A stretch of DNA of 33,639 nucleotides from Actinomycetes bacterium (GTDB taxonomy: Bacteria; Actinomycetota; Actinomycetes; Nanopelagicales; Nanopelagicaceae), in contig JANYDL010000037.1 in the NCBI GenBank assembly GCA_025363635.1, positions 1 through 33,639 on the forward strand. Reading direction: 5' to 3'. Shown in pieces: positions 24,484 to 33,465 of the stretch (position 1 is the stretch's first letter; every line of letters begins with the position of its first letter). The notes below the pieces were generated by a model that worked only from the letters and a program-made list of their open reading frames with translations, was not told where the DNA came from and ran no database searches. The position numbers and the translations under genes were made by a program.

Positions 24484-26326
24484 TTTCCACCACCTCTATT
24501 AGAAGTTCTCCCACTTTCACTTTGCCACCTATAACTACGTTGCATCGTGTAATTACACCTGCACGACGAGACCTGACAATGTGCTCCATCTTCATCGCTT
24601 CAATGACAACAAGCGCATCACCGATCTCCACATGGTCACCTGTTGCAACCTTTAGGGCGACGACCACTCCTGGCATTGGACTTACAATTGCATCATTCAT
24701 CGCATCCAATGACCTGCGCAAATCGCTTGCTTGCTTGATTAACCATGTACCAAGTGTTGGATGATGGAGCCAGATATCTCCATTGTTTTGATAGGTATCG
24801 ACCACTATCGATGAGGGGCCACTTATGAGTACCTCATAGCGTTTTCCTTCTATATATGCAGAGACCGTCGCCTTCGGCGTACCGCGTAGGCGCCACCCAT
24901 CGAGATTCCAAGAAAGAAATTTCGAATCAGGAAAGTTGATTGCGGCGTATGCCTCCAACAGTTCAATAGAAGGTTCTCTTCTTTCCATCAAATGAGTTTC
25001 TAAATACTTTGTGTCATAGCGTGAGCACTGAATATCATCTTGTTCTAGGAGGCGGATCAGAAAGTCAATGTTGGTGGTAATTCCAAGTACCACAGTACTT
25101 CCCAACGCATCATGCAACTGATTGAGGGCAGCGGTGCGATCTACCCCCCAACTAGAAATCTTGGCCAGCATTGGGTCGAAAGAGCCAGAAACATGCGTGC
25201 CACTATCAATTGCAGTGTCGATGATGGTGTGGCTATTTTCGGGGGGTTTAAATAAGCCAATCTCTCCTCCTGTTGGCAAAAAGCCATTGAAGGCATCCTC
25301 GGCATAAAGTCGTGCTTCGATAGCATGTCCTAAAAATGTTCGTTTAGGTATGACTTGCCCTAATGGCTCACCTGCGGCAATTCGCAGTTGGCATTCGACC
25401 AAATCTAACGATGTAATCATCTCCGTGACCCTGTGCTCTACTTGTAGGCGAGTGTTCATCTCCATGAAGTAGAAAGTTTTCGGCGAATTGGCATCTACGA
25501 GGAACTCAATCGTGCCTAAGTTTTGATATCCGATAGCGGAAGCAAGTGCAACGGCTGCAGCGCCCATCGTTTCCCTGTCTGCTTCCGAAAGTCCAGGAGC
25601 TGGTGCCTCTTCAATCACTTTTTGGTGGCGTCTTTGTAGTGAACATTCGCGTTCACCAAGATGCATTGTCTTACCTTGAGCATCAGCAATTACCTGAAAT
25701 TCAATATGTCGTGCGTGCTCCAGGTACCTCTCAACCAACAAGGTTCCATCGCCAAAGGCCGTCTCTGACTCTCGCCTCGCGACGGGAAGGATTTCGAGGA
25801 GATCGGCGAAATTATGAGCGACGTGAAGGCCTTTGCCTCCGCCGCCGGCCGCCGGCTTTACTAATAAAGGGAATTCCAAGTCCTGACATGCCTCAACTAA
25901 TTCTTCATCTGTCATGGAACTAGTACCAGCACCAGGAAGTACTGGTACACCTGCTTTAATCGCAAAGTCGCGAGCAGATATTTTTTCACCCATCGCAGCG
26001 ATTGCAACTGCTGATGGCCCAATGAAGATCAATCCAGCATCCGTGCAAGCTTTGGCAAATTGTGCATTCTCGGCCAGAAAGCCGTATCCAGGATGAATCG
26101 CTACCGATCTACTCGCTAGTGCTATTTCAATTATCTGCTCAATGTCTAGATATCCACTGCGTTCGGAATCTTGGAGGCAATAGCTCTCTGCAATCTTTTG
26201 AACATGCAAAGATTTACTCTCTTGTGCGGTATAGATGCCAACGGCAGTGATTGCAAGTCTCTCTAATGTTGAATTGATTCGGAGAGCCACTTCACCACGA
26301 TTAGCTATCAATACTTTTGAAAACAT
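24476..26326 (-). CDS. mccA: methylcrotonyl-CoA carboxylase alpha subunit (biotin carboxylase + biotin carrier)
   Basis: A 616-residue protein. Residues 1-445 are the biotin carboxylase with an ATP-grasp core (KPAAGGGGKGLHV; EMNTRLQVEH near residue 290), and the C-terminal 70 residues are a biotinyl domain with Lys579 in EAMKMEH as the biotin site. It carboxylates biotin using bicarbonate and ATP and passes CO2 to the beta subunit. The domain order and length match MccA and related acyl-CoA carboxylases. The adjacent beta subunit, HMG-CoA lyase and hydratase make methylcrotonyl-CoA the likely substrate partner. It starts two bases after the beta subunit stop. Confidence 0.9.
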   Translation of the reverse strand: MFSKVLIANRGEVALRINSTLERLAITAVGIYTAQESKSLHVQKIAESYCLQDSERSGYLDIEQIIEIALASRSVAIHPGYGFLAENAQFAKACTDAGLIFIGPSAVAIAAMGEKISARDFAIKAGVPVLPGAGTSSMTDEELVEACQDLEFPLLVKPAAGGGGKGLHVAHNFADLLEILPVARRESETAFGDGTLLVERYLEHARHIEFQVIADAQGKTMHLGERECSLQRRHQKVIEEAPAPGLSEADRETMGAAAVALASAIGYQNLGTIEFLVDANSPKTFYFMEMNTRLQVEHRVTEMITSLDLVECQLRIAAGEPLGQVIPKRTFLGHAIEARLYAEDAFNGFLPTGGEIGLFKPPENSHTIIDTAIDSGTHVSGSFDPMLAKISSWGVDRTAALNQLHDALGSTVVLGITTNIDFLIRLLEQDDIQCSRYDTKYLETHLMERREPSIELLEAYAAINFPDSKFLSWNLDGWRLRGTPKATVSAYIEGKRYEVLISGPSSIVVDTYQNNGDIWLHHPTLGTWLIKQASDLRRSLDAMNDAIVSPMPGVVVALKVATGDHVEIGDALVVIEAMKMEHIVRSRRAGVITRCNVVIGGKVKVGELLIEVVENV

Positions 26327-26328
26327 TG

Positions 26329-27942
26329 TTACATCCGAAATATTCCGAAAGAACTTGCTGGGAGTGGGGAAAAACCCGCTACAGATAACGCAAGGGACAA
26401 AACTTTTCGCGTATCTCGCGGATCGATGATTCCGTCATCCCACAATCTGGCAGTGGAAAAGTAAGCACTACTTTCTTCTTCATACTTTGCGCGAATTGGA
26501 TTCTTAAACTCCTCAATCTCGTCGAAGCGCCAATCCTCTCCTTTAGAGGCAAGTTGGTCGCCTTTTACAGTTGCAAGTACAGACGCTGCCTGCTCTCCAC
26601 CCATCACAGATATACGTGCATTTGGCCACATCCACAGAAAGCGCGGATCGTAGGCACGCCCGCACATCGAATAATTCCCTGCTCCGAAGGAACCTCCGAT
26701 AATGAAAGTGAATTTCGGAACGCGCGTGCAGGCTACCGCTGTGACCATTTTTGCTCCGTGTTTTGCGATTCCGCCCATTTCGTATTCACGCCCGACCATG
26801 AAGCCGGAAATATTCTGCAAGAAAACCAATGGAATTTTGCGTTGATCGCATATTTCTATGAAATTTGCGCCTTTCTGCGCGGATTCACTGAACAGAACTC
26901 CATTATTCGCAATGACCCCCACGAGATATCCGTCAATGCGCGCATACCCCGCAACTAAAGTGGGTCCGAACTCTGCTTTGTACTCGAGAAATCGACTTCC
27001 ATCAACAATTCGTGCAATGACTTCCCGAACATCGTAGGTTGTTCTTGTATCGGTTGGCACAATTCCCAACAATTCTTCGTCGCTGTAGTGAGGCGGCTCT
27101 ACTGTCTCTTCCGGCTTGAGCCAACTTTCCATTTGCGGAAGTGTCGAAACAATCGAACGAACTATCGTAAGGGCTTCTCCCTCACTCGCCGCTAGGTGGT
27201 CCGTTACTCCTGAGACTCGCGAGTGCATTGCGCCTCCGCCCAAATCTTCAGCAGATACTTCCTCTCCCGTTGCGGCTTTTACAAGTGGCGGGCCCGCTAA
27301 GAAAATATGACCTTGCCCCGCAACAATGACGTTCTCATCACTCATCGCTGGAACATAGGCACCGCCTGCGGTACAGGCACCTAGCACAGCAGAAATTTGA
27401 GCAACTCCACGTGCACTGAGTTGTGCTTGATTAAAAAATATTCGTCCAAAGTGATCTCGATCAGGGAAAACTTCGTGTTGCAGGGGTAAGAACGCTCCAC
27501 CTGAATCAACAAGGTAGATGCAGGGGAGATGATTTGCGAGCGCGATCTCTTGGGCACGAAGGTGTTTCTTTACTGTCATCGGGTAATAGGTACCACCCTT
27601 CACAGTCGCATCGTTAGCGATAATCATCGAAGGGTGTCCGCTGACGATTCCTACTCCGGTGATTAAGCCTGCGCCCGGGGCATCGTCGTTATACATTCCA
27701 AGAGCGGCTAATGGCGAGAGCTCCAGAAATGGAGAGCCACGATCAAGAAGATCATTGACGCGATTTCGCGGCAACAATTTGCCTCGTTCTTGATGGCGGG
27801 TGCGAGTGAGTTCTGATCCTCCGAGAGCGGCAGTTGACATTCGGTTTGAAAATTCTTCAATGATTTTTCTGAAGGAAGATTCTCTTTCTCGGAAAGTGAC
27901 ATCGCCAGTCTCTACATTGGAAGAAATCCGAGGTAAATACAT
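26329..27942 (-). CDS. mccB: methylcrotonyl-CoA carboxylase beta subunit (carboxyltransferase)
   Basis: A 537-residue carboxyltransferase with two crotonase-like halves. Typical MccB stretches are [37 protein letters not shown] and, in the second half, [15 protein letters not shown] and [20 protein letters not shown]. It carboxylates 3-methylcrotonyl-CoA to 3-methylglutaconyl-CoA. These segments distinguish it from propionyl-CoA carboxylase beta. It is first in a five-gene operon. The ATG has GGAGG three to four bases upstream, and operator-like repeats lie just before it in the gap to the divergent TetR gene. Confidence 0.93.
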   Translation of the reverse strand: MYLPRISSNVETGDVTFRERESSFRKIIEEFSNRMSTAALGGSELTRTRHQERGKLLPRNRVNDLLDRGSPFLELSPLAALGMYNDDAPGAGLITGVGIVSGHPSMIIANDATVKGGTYYPMTVKKHLRAQEIALANHLPCIYLVDSGGAFLPLQHEVFPDRDHFGRIFFNQAQLSARGVAQISAVLGACTAGGAYVPAMSDENVIVAGQGHIFLAGPPLVKAATGEEVSAEDLGGGAMHSRVSGVTDHLAASEGEALTIVRSIVSTLPQMESWLKPEETVEPPHYSDEELLGIVPTDTRTTYDVREVIARIVDGSRFLEYKAEFGPTLVAGYARIDGYLVGVIANNGVLFSESAQKGANFIEICDQRKIPLVFLQNISGFMVGREYEMGGIAKHGAKMVTAVACTRVPKFTFIIGGSFGAGNYSMCGRAYDPRFLWMWPNARISVMGGEQAASVLATVKGDQLASKGEDWRFDEIEEFKNPIRAKYEEESSAYFSTARLWDDGIIDPRDTRKVLSLALSVAGFSPLPASSFGIFRM

Positions 27943-27951
27943 GATCCTCCC

Positions 27952-27983
27952 ACATTGTTAGTGATCGTTAACATTGTTAGGAT
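27952..27983. promoter_or_regulatory. divergent promoter with repeated TetR-type operator, mcc operon / tetR
   Basis: ACATTGTTA occurs at 27952-27960 and again at 27971-27979, 19 bp apart (about two helical turns). The second copy sits in the odd palindrome TAACA-T-TGTTA (27969-27979). For the rightward tetR gene the repeats supply TTGTTA (27955-27960), a 17-bp spacer and TAGGAT (27978-27983), a good promoter. The mcc promoter on the other strand must lie in the same stretch. Repression of both directions by the TetR protein is the natural reading. Confidence 0.6.
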
Positions 27984-28041
27984 AGCCTTGCAGATAGCCC
28001 AACTGGAAGAGATTTCAAGGACTTTCTACTTCGGAGGAATC

Positions 28042-28590
28042 ATGGGAACTCGTGAGCGACTTCTTGAGAACGGGGCTGCTCTCTTTGCCGCCAAAGGCTT
28101 CCACGGGGTGGGCGTTGAGGAATTGGGCGACTCTGTTGGATTAACTGGCCCATCGATGTACCGACATTTCCCTAACAAAGCTGCTTTGCTCGCCCAAATG
28201 CTTATCACCGTAAGTTCTTCTCTGTTGGAGGGAGCGAAGGAGGTAATTTCAGAAAATAGCGACCCTAAAAAGGCCCTTTCCGCCTTAGTCGAGCGTCATG
28301 TCGAGTTCGCCACTACATATCCCGATCTCATTCGAGTTCATGAAAGAGACTTTGGCAATCTAGAAGCCGACGACTCCCGACATGTCCGTCGTTTACAACG
28401 AAAGTATGTCGAACTATGGGTTGATCAAATTCAACTTGTGCGACGAAACGACTCAGACGATATTGCGCGAACAATGGCTCATGCCGTCTTTGGTCTGCTC
28501 AACTCAACTCCGCGACTCCCTTCACTTGTCCAAAAAGAGGAATTCGACGGATTGATGCACAACATGGCCATGCGAGCGCTACTTCCTTAA
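28042..28590 (+). CDS. TetR family transcriptional regulator
   Basis: A 182-residue repressor. The N-terminal helix-turn-helix runs from about 1 to 48 (TRERLLENGAALFAAKGFHG, then SVGLTGPSMYRHFPNKAALL), with the typical YRHFxxKxxL ending. The rest is an all-helical ligand-binding domain. An open frame extends upstream, but the ATG at 28042 is chosen because GGAGGA lies directly before it and the domain starts there. It is divergent from the methylcrotonyl-CoA carboxylase operon and probably represses it and itself, responding to an acyl-CoA intermediate of leucine breakdown. The ligand is inferred, not seen. Confidence 0.9.
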   Translation: MGTRERLLENGAALFAAKGFHGVGVEELGDSVGLTGPSMYRHFPNKAALLAQMLITVSSSLLEGAKEVISENSDPKKALSALVERHVEFATTYPDLIRVHERDFGNLEADDSRHVRRLQRKYVELWVDQIQLVRRNDSDDIARTMAHAVFGLLNSTPRLPSLVQKEEFDGLMHNMAMRALLP

Positions 28591-28621
28591 TCGCACATGA
28601 ATTTTGAGAAGGGTAAGAATT

Positions 28622-29416
28622 ATGAGTACGACTCCAAGAACCTATGTGATCACTGGCTCTTCATCAGGAATAGGGGCCGCGACTTCGCACTTACTCATCG
28701 AGCGAGGTTCCAGAGTCATCGGAGTGGATCTCCATGATGCAGATGTCATCGCAGACTTAAGTACTTCTTCTGGACGAGCTAATGCCATAGCAGGAGTTCT
28801 CGAATCGACTAACGGAATTATCGATGCGATCATTCCTTGCGCGGGAATAATCCATGGAATCATTCCGACAGTTTCAGTGAATTTCTTCGGAGTCACTGAT
28901 TTTGTAAATGGACTTCTTCCGACTCTCAAGAATAGCTCTGCCCCAAGAGTTGCAACGATGAGTTCTGTCGCATCTTTGCTGCCTAATTCACCACAACTTG
29001 TTGACGCCATGCTTGATGCCGATGAACGAAAAGCGTTGGACATCGCCCAGGGACTCGTTAATGAAGGTCCAAAATCCGCTGGACTTATTTATTCCTCAAC
29101 CAAAAGAGCGATCTCTCGGTGGGTTCGACGTGAGTCTATTAAGCCAGAATGGGCGGGGGCTGGTATTCCACTCAATGCAGTAGGACCCGGGATAGTAGAA
29201 ACGCCAATGATGAGCAAGGTACTCGCTTCAGATAAATTACGCGCTGCTACGGACGCGATGATTCCAATGCCGCTAAATCACTACTTAAAACCAAATGAAG
29301 TTGCTTATTTGCTTGCGTGGCTTACAAGTAAAGAGAATTCACATATCACCGGTCAAACCATTTACATCGACGGCGGCTCAGATGCCGTTATGAGAGGTTC
29401 CAACATCTGGACTTAG
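28622..29416 (+). CDS. short-chain dehydrogenase/reductase, 3-alpha-hydroxysteroid dehydrogenase-like
   Basis: A 264-residue classical SDR. The cofactor motif is TGSSSGIGAAT, an Asp after the second strand (VDLHDADVIADL) points to NAD, and catalytic residues appear as Ser in MSSVAS and YSSTK (YxxxK). The shortened early region and the stretch between Ser and Tyr resemble the 3-alpha-hydroxysteroid dehydrogenase/carbonyl reductase group. The ATG at 28622 is taken as the start. It lies 31 bases after the TetR gene in the same direction and may be cotranscribed. Substrate unknown. Confidence 0.85.
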   Translation: MSTTPRTYVITGSSSGIGAATSHLLIERGSRVIGVDLHDADVIADLSTSSGRANAIAGVLESTNGIIDAIIPCAGIIHGIIPTVSVNFFGVTDFVNGLLPTLKNSSAPRVATMSSVASLLPNSPQLVDAMLDADERKALDIAQGLVNEGPKSAGLIYSSTKRAISRWVRRESIKPEWAGAGIPLNAVGPGIVETPMMSKVLASDKLRAATDAMIPMPLNHYLKPNEVAYLLAWLTSKENSHITGQTIYIDGGSDAVMRGSNIWT

Positions 29417-29418
29417 TT

Positions 29419-30798
29419 TCAACTACTTGCGGCTCGACGAACCGCTTCGACCGCGATCATGACGTCGTCAACATTGGTTGACCAATTGCTTACCGATACC
29501 CGAAGAACACTACGCCCACGCCATTTAGACCCAGATATCCAGATTGATTTATCAGAGATCAATCGCGCGCAAATTTCATCAGTTCTTTCATCATTCTCGA
29601 AAGCAAAACACACTTGGGTAAAAGCAATTGCATTAAGCACGTGACAGCCCTCTATTTTTGCTAATTCTCGCGCCATCAATCTGGCATTTCCGACGAGCTG
29701 ATCTACCAAGTCTGCAATTCCATTCCGTCCAAGCGAATACAGAGCAGCCCAGACGGGCACCCCCCGGGCTCTTCGAGAAAATTCAGGAACTTTCTCCGAT
29801 GGATCGCCGTGGTCACCGTCAGCAAGAATTAGATAACTCGCATGCACTCCAAAGGTGCTGCGAAGTACGGCGGGGTGCGCGACGATGGCCACGCCGCAGT
29901 CATATGGAACATTCAATGTTTTATGCGCATCTGTAGCCCAAGAATCTGCAAGCTCTATGCCGTCTAGGGCTGGTCGTAGTGCGGGAGAGGCCAGCGCCCA
30001 TAGACCGAAAGCGCCATCAACATGAACCCACGCATTGAATTTGTGAGCCATTTCGATCGCCTCACGAAATGGATCAAATGCACCCGAGTGAAGATTTCCG
30101 GCCTGCAAACAAAGAATTGTCGGACCGCTACTACCCTCAAGCGCTGATCGCAGAGCATCAATTGATATTCGCCCTTGATCATCAACTCCTACTTCAATAG
30201 GTTCACCCAGTCCGAGATAGCGAAGTGCACGATCGACCGTGTCATGTCTTTCTTGACCAACTAACACGCGCACAGCAGGTGCGCCGATAAGACCTTTCTT
30301 ATCTAGATCCCACCCAACATCCGTCAACACTTTTTGTCGAGCAGAAATAAGTCCCGTGAAATTAGCCATCATTCCACCGGTGGGAAATCCAACATCCGCC
30401 GTAGAAGGAAGCCCGAGGATATCTAGCAACCATTTTGCAGCAATCTCTTCAATCGCTGCAGTTGTTGGAGTTGCAATTCGACTTGCAGAATTCTGATCCC
30501 ACGTGCTGACCAACCAATCAGCACCCAAAGCAGCGGGGAGCGTTCCACCTATCACCCACCCGAAAAAGCGTCCCGATCCCATGGCCATCAAACCTGCTTC
30601 ACCGACTTCCGCGAGTTTTTCTACAACTTCTTTTGCGTCGGTTGGACCATCCGGTAAAGCAAAATTCATATCCAACTTAATTTCGTCAGCGTTCTTTTGT
30701 GGATTGACGTCACGCGAGGAAAGAGAGTTTAACCAAGCCCTAGAATGGTTCGCCGCGACCTCGAGTACCTCGGAATACATCTCACCATCAGCGCTCAT
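29419..30798 (-). CDS. pyridoxal-phosphate-dependent group II decarboxylase family protein
   Basis: A 459-residue fold-type I PLP enzyme of the aromatic-L-amino-acid/glutamate decarboxylase group. WVHVDGAFGLWA holds the Asp that binds the pyridine nitrogen. TDAHKTLNVPYDCG, near residue 300, holds the Schiff-base Lys. FPTGGMMANFTGLISAR is the phosphate-binding segment. Many such actinobacterial proteins act on aromatic amino acids or have been reassigned as aldolases or transaminases, so the substrate is open. The ATG has GAAAGG about seven bases upstream. It converges with the SDR gene, with two bases between the stops. Confidence 0.87.
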   Translation of the reverse strand: MSADGEMYSEVLEVAANHSRAWLNSLSSRDVNPQKNADEIKLDMNFALPDGPTDAKEVVEKLAEVGEAGLMAMGSGRFFGWVIGGTLPAALGADWLVSTWDQNSASRIATPTTAAIEEIAAKWLLDILGLPSTADVGFPTGGMMANFTGLISARQKVLTDVGWDLDKKGLIGAPAVRVLVGQERHDTVDRALRYLGLGEPIEVGVDDQGRISIDALRSALEGSSGPTILCLQAGNLHSGAFDPFREAIEMAHKFNAWVHVDGAFGLWALASPALRPALDGIELADSWATDAHKTLNVPYDCGVAIVAHPAVLRSTFGVHASYLILADGDHGDPSEKVPEFSRRARGVPVWAALYSLGRNGIADLVDQLVGNARLMARELAKIEGCHVLNAIAFTQVCFAFENDERTDEICARLISDKSIWISGSKWRGRSVLRVSVSNWSTNVDDVMIAVEAVRRAASS

Positions 30799-30852
30799 TG
30801 CACACCTTTCGCTATTTATGGACGAGAGCGTATTGGTACTTAGAAATGAAAT

Positions 30853-31209
30853 CTATATTTTTTGAAGAGATTCTTGTTCCGAATCATCCATAATTCGTCG
30901 GATCTCTTGAGCACATCTACATGCAACTGCAATCCGACGCGCCCACTCCACAGCCTCATTGTCAGTAGAAACTTCAAGGACCGCAAATCCGCCAATGTGA
31001 ACTGGGCTCTCAGCCAAAGGACCATCAGTTACTAAGCCATCCACGGCGACTCGGCGCGGCGAAAACCCTTGAAAGCCGCCCCCAACTATCCAGGCGCCCT
31101 GGCTCATTGCATCTCGCATTACCGCGTGGGCAGCTTCACTAACCGCAGAAAAATCTTCTTCTGGAAAATCCATATCTCCATCATTAAATGAGATTAAGTA
31201 TCTAGCCAT
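30853..31209 (-). CDS. YCII-domain (DGPF-type) protein
   Basis: A 118-residue single-domain protein of the YCII superfamily. The signature DGPLAESPVHIGGFAVLEV matches the DGPF-domain consensus, and WARRIAV plus CAQEIRRI follow as in relatives. The family has a ferredoxin-like fold with a conserved Asp-His pair in some members and poorly known functions; some are fused to sigma factors. It lies just upstream of, and in the same direction as, the PLP decarboxylase gene, separated by 54 bases. No function is assigned. Confidence 0.78.
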   Translation of the reverse strand: MARYLISFNDGDMDFPEEDFSAVSEAAHAVMRDAMSQGAWIVGGGFQGFSPRRVAVDGLVTDGPLAESPVHIGGFAVLEVSTDNEAVEWARRIAVACRCAQEIRRIMDDSEQESLQKI

Positions 31210-31311
31210 GCAATTATCCTAAATCAAAAAACGCTTTGACGCTCTTGGAACTTCAATATCGGAGGTCTACCCTTGTGATTCAGTAAATGACCTTGGTCCA
31301 AGAGGAGAGAC

Positions 31312-31668
31312 ATGGATACTTCTTCAAAGTCCGCTGCTTCGGTTGTTAGAGCTTTCAACGAAGCCTTCAACAGCCATGACATTAACGCCGTCATGGAACT
31401 CATGACTCATGACTGTATTTTTGAAAATACTTTCCCAGCACCTGATGGAGCGCTCCACGTTGGAGCACCCATGGTTCGACAAGCGTTGGCAGATTTTCTT
31501 GCTAGTTCGCCAATGGCGCACTTTGAAGAGGAGGAACTAATTTCCTGCGGAGATCGTTGTATCGTCCGGTGGAAATACACATGGGGCGAGGGGTACATCA
31601 GGGGAGTCGACCTAATGCGCACTCGAGACGGGAAAGTGAGTGAAAAACTTGCCTACGTTAAGGGTTGA
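31312..31668 (+). CDS. SnoaL-like / NTF2-fold protein
   Basis: A 118-residue protein of the NTF2-like SnoaL superfamily. The N-terminal VVRAFNEAFNSHDINAVMELMTHDC has the helix pattern and the DxxAxxxLxxxD spacing typical of the group. The rest is a curved sheet with RWKYTWGEG and a closing IRGVDLMRTRDGKVSEKLAY. Family members act as isomerases, hydrolases or ligand-binding proteins. AGGAG lies four bases before the ATG. It is divergent from the YCII-domain gene. Function is not predictable from this alone. Confidence 0.8.
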   Translation: MDTSSKSAASVVRAFNEAFNSHDINAVMELMTHDCIFENTFPAPDGALHVGAPMVRQALADFLASSPMAHFEEEELISCGDRCIVRWKYTWGEGYIRGVDLMRTRDGKVSEKLAYVKG

Positions 31669-31688
31669 GTCTAAATATTTTGTGGAGT

Positions 31689-31723
31689 CGAAGGTATGAA
31701 ACTGGGTGCTGGGAAACAAGGTT
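31689..31723 (-). repeat. dispersed repeat copy B (partner at 7740-7775)
   Basis: Second copy of the block described at 7740-7775, in the short gap between the SnoaL-like gene and the membrane protein genes. The shared core on the minus strand is CCCAGTTTCAT-N-CCTTCG, preceded in both by AACC and TTCCCAG. Confidence 0.5.
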
Positions 31724-31737
31724 CGAATTTGTTTGAG

Positions 31738-32505
31738 TTAGCGAATCTTTGGTTTTTTTCTCTGCAAGATAACCATGACCACAATTAACCCTGACAAGAT
31801 AAGTGCAGTACGCCCGAATCCGAATCCAAGTCCGCCCCTCACTTTGTCAGCTCCGACCCAATCAGCAAAGGAAGCTCCAAAGGGTCTCGTGATGATGTAC
31901 GAGAACCAAAAGGTTAAGATCGGGTTGTACTTGAAGATTAGGTAGCCAACACCTGGTAGAAAGAAAGTGATCCCGAAAACAATTCCTGACAATAAATAAC
32001 CCCAATTCAAGGTCCGAGCCGTCATATCTCCAGCAGCGGTTCCAAGTGCGAATGTGATCAAAACTGTCAACCAATAGAAAAACTCGCGCCTGGTAGTTGA
32101 GATACTCTCGATTGAAAGTGTTCCTTCAACTCGATACCAGAGCCAAAAAACAACCGCGAGAATAATCGAGAAAAAGACTGTCGAGACAATGTATGGAACG
32201 CCCAATCCAAGGTGCATAACGTCTGCTGCCATTGTCCCAAAGAGGCTGACCATGGCTACAGCAAACCAATAGACCCATCTGTTGTAGATGCGAAATCTAA
32301 ATTGCAAGTAGAGCCCCACTGCCAAAGCAAGAAGGCCGGAAGCAACTGCGGGGGCTTTACCAAATTGTTTAACAAGAAAGTCCGACGCGTCCTCCCCCAT
32401 ACCAGTGCTAAGGATTTTGATGATCCAAAACCCCATGGTGATTTCGGGGACTTTGCCTCTGATTGGCTCTTTGAAATGGCTTCTCACTAGTTGAAAAAGA
32501 GTCAT
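31738..32505 (-). CDS. COG4705/DUF347 family membrane protein, copy 2
   Basis: A 255-residue polytopic membrane protein with about seven or eight hydrophobic segments. It contains the repeated DUF347 pattern: KVPEITMGFWIIKILSTGMGEDASDF near the start, ALGTAAGDMTA in the middle and TRPFGASFADW towards the end, each with a conserved Gly and an acidic residue inside the membrane region. The C-terminus is basic. Function is unknown in this family. Its ATG lies directly against the stop of the homologous upstream gene, so both are on one transcript. The pair arose by tandem duplication. Confidence 0.82.
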   Translation of the reverse strand: MTLFQLVRSHFKEPIRGKVPEITMGFWIIKILSTGMGEDASDFLVKQFGKAPAVASGLLALAVGLYLQFRFRIYNRWVYWFAVAMVSLFGTMAADVMHLGLGVPYIVSTVFFSIILAVVFWLWYRVEGTLSIESISTTRREFFYWLTVLITFALGTAAGDMTARTLNWGYLLSGIVFGITFFLPGVGYLIFKYNPILTFWFSYIITRPFGASFADWVGADKVRGGLGFGFGRTALILSGLIVVMVILQRKKPKIR

Positions 32506-33330
32506 TTACTTAGGCGACAACCTTGAAAACTCTTCGTCACTCAAGGTGATCTGATCGCGCTTGGAGCGAACCAGATAAATGACCATTACAGCAATTGCAG
32601 AAAGAAAAATGACGCTGGTCATGGTCGTGCCAAGACCCCAACCTCCGTATTTGGGATCGCTCTGGGACATTTGGTCTCCGATCGATGCTCCAAGCGGGCG
32701 AGTAAAGACATAAATTGTCCAAAAAGCAAACACATGATTTATCGTATCGAACCTCCAAAGTAAACTGACAAAGGCGATAATTCCAGCAAAGATGAAGAAC
32801 GACACTGCGTAACCTAGATCAAATCGCTCCGCTACCAAGTCCCCGGTAGCCGTACCAAGTGCGAAAGTGAAAAGGATTGTGAGCCAGTAGAAAGACTCGC
32901 GAGTATTTGTATAAATCGAATGGATGGCAATTGTTTTTTCAGAGCTGTACCAGATTGCAAAAGTTAGAGCTAAGCAAATAGAGAAGACGACACTTGAGGT
33001 CATTAAGGACACATGGAAATTATCGGAAAGGTTGTCTGTGAACAGAGTTCCAGCAATCGAGATAAGGACAACGACAAGCCAATAGAGAATTGGTTTATAT
33101 GTCTTTGACTTAAATTGGAAAGTTAAGGCCGCCACCAGAAGCATGAGAGTAAAAAAAGTTGTTCCGTTTAGTCCAAATCCGAGTGTGGTATTCAAAAAGT
33201 CAGCGAAAGTTTCACCTACTGTTGTGCAAAGTATCTTGATGACCCAAAAAAAGATCGTAATTTGTGGGACTTTGACGAGAAGTTTGTTGTCGTGAAATGA
33301 TTTATGCACGTGGTCTTGAATATTTTCCAT
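32506..33330 (-). CDS. COG4705/DUF347 family membrane protein, copy 1
   Basis: A 274-residue paralogue of the gene that follows it. The same three motifs appear: KVPQITIFFWVIKILCTTVGETFADF, ALGTATGDLVAERFDLGY and TRPLGASIGDQM. About eight membrane segments are predicted, with charged tails at both ends and a longer C-terminus (RSKRDQITLSDEEFSRLSPK). The spacing of the motifs suggests an internally repeated channel or transporter-like fold, but no substrate is known. The start is ATG without a ribosome-binding site, a few bases after the predicted transcription start. It heads a two-gene operon close to the tRNA-Arg remnant. Confidence 0.82.
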   Translation of the reverse strand: MENIQDHVHKSFHDNKLLVKVPQITIFFWVIKILCTTVGETFADFLNTTLGFGLNGTTFFTLMLLVAALTFQFKSKTYKPILYWLVVVLISIAGTLFTDNLSDNFHVSLMTSSVVFSICLALTFAIWYSSEKTIAIHSIYTNTRESFYWLTILFTFALGTATGDLVAERFDLGYAVSFFIFAGIIAFVSLLWRFDTINHVFAFWTIYVFTRPLGASIGDQMSQSDPKYGGWGLGTTMTSVIFLSAIAVMVIYLVRSKRDQITLSDEEFSRLSPK

Positions 33331-33341
33331 TTACGAAACTT

Positions 33342-33369
33342 AATGTAAGCAATAAAAATAACTCAGCAA
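33342..33369 (-). promoter_or_regulatory. promoter of the COG4705 operon
   Basis: On the minus strand, TTGCTG (33364-33369), a 16-bp spacer and TACATT (33342-33347) precede the ATG by 11 bases. The leader would be only about five bases long. Confidence 0.45.
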
Positions 33370-33465
33370 TAATTTATTTTCTAAGCATATTCACAGACAA
33401 CGCGGCCGAGTTCCAATAATGGCGAAAGATCCGAATGAATTAACGTTCTTATACGAACAGTGCAA

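Noticed and set aside
25546-26958. Plus-strand open frames of 125 and 134 codons
   Set aside because: They mirror the methylcrotonyl-CoA carboxylase genes, whose motifs are unmistakable on the other strand, and have no promoter or ribosome-binding site.
28642-29043. 133-codon minus-strand open frame
   Set aside because: Antiphase shadow of the SDR gene, which has its full cofactor and catalytic motifs.
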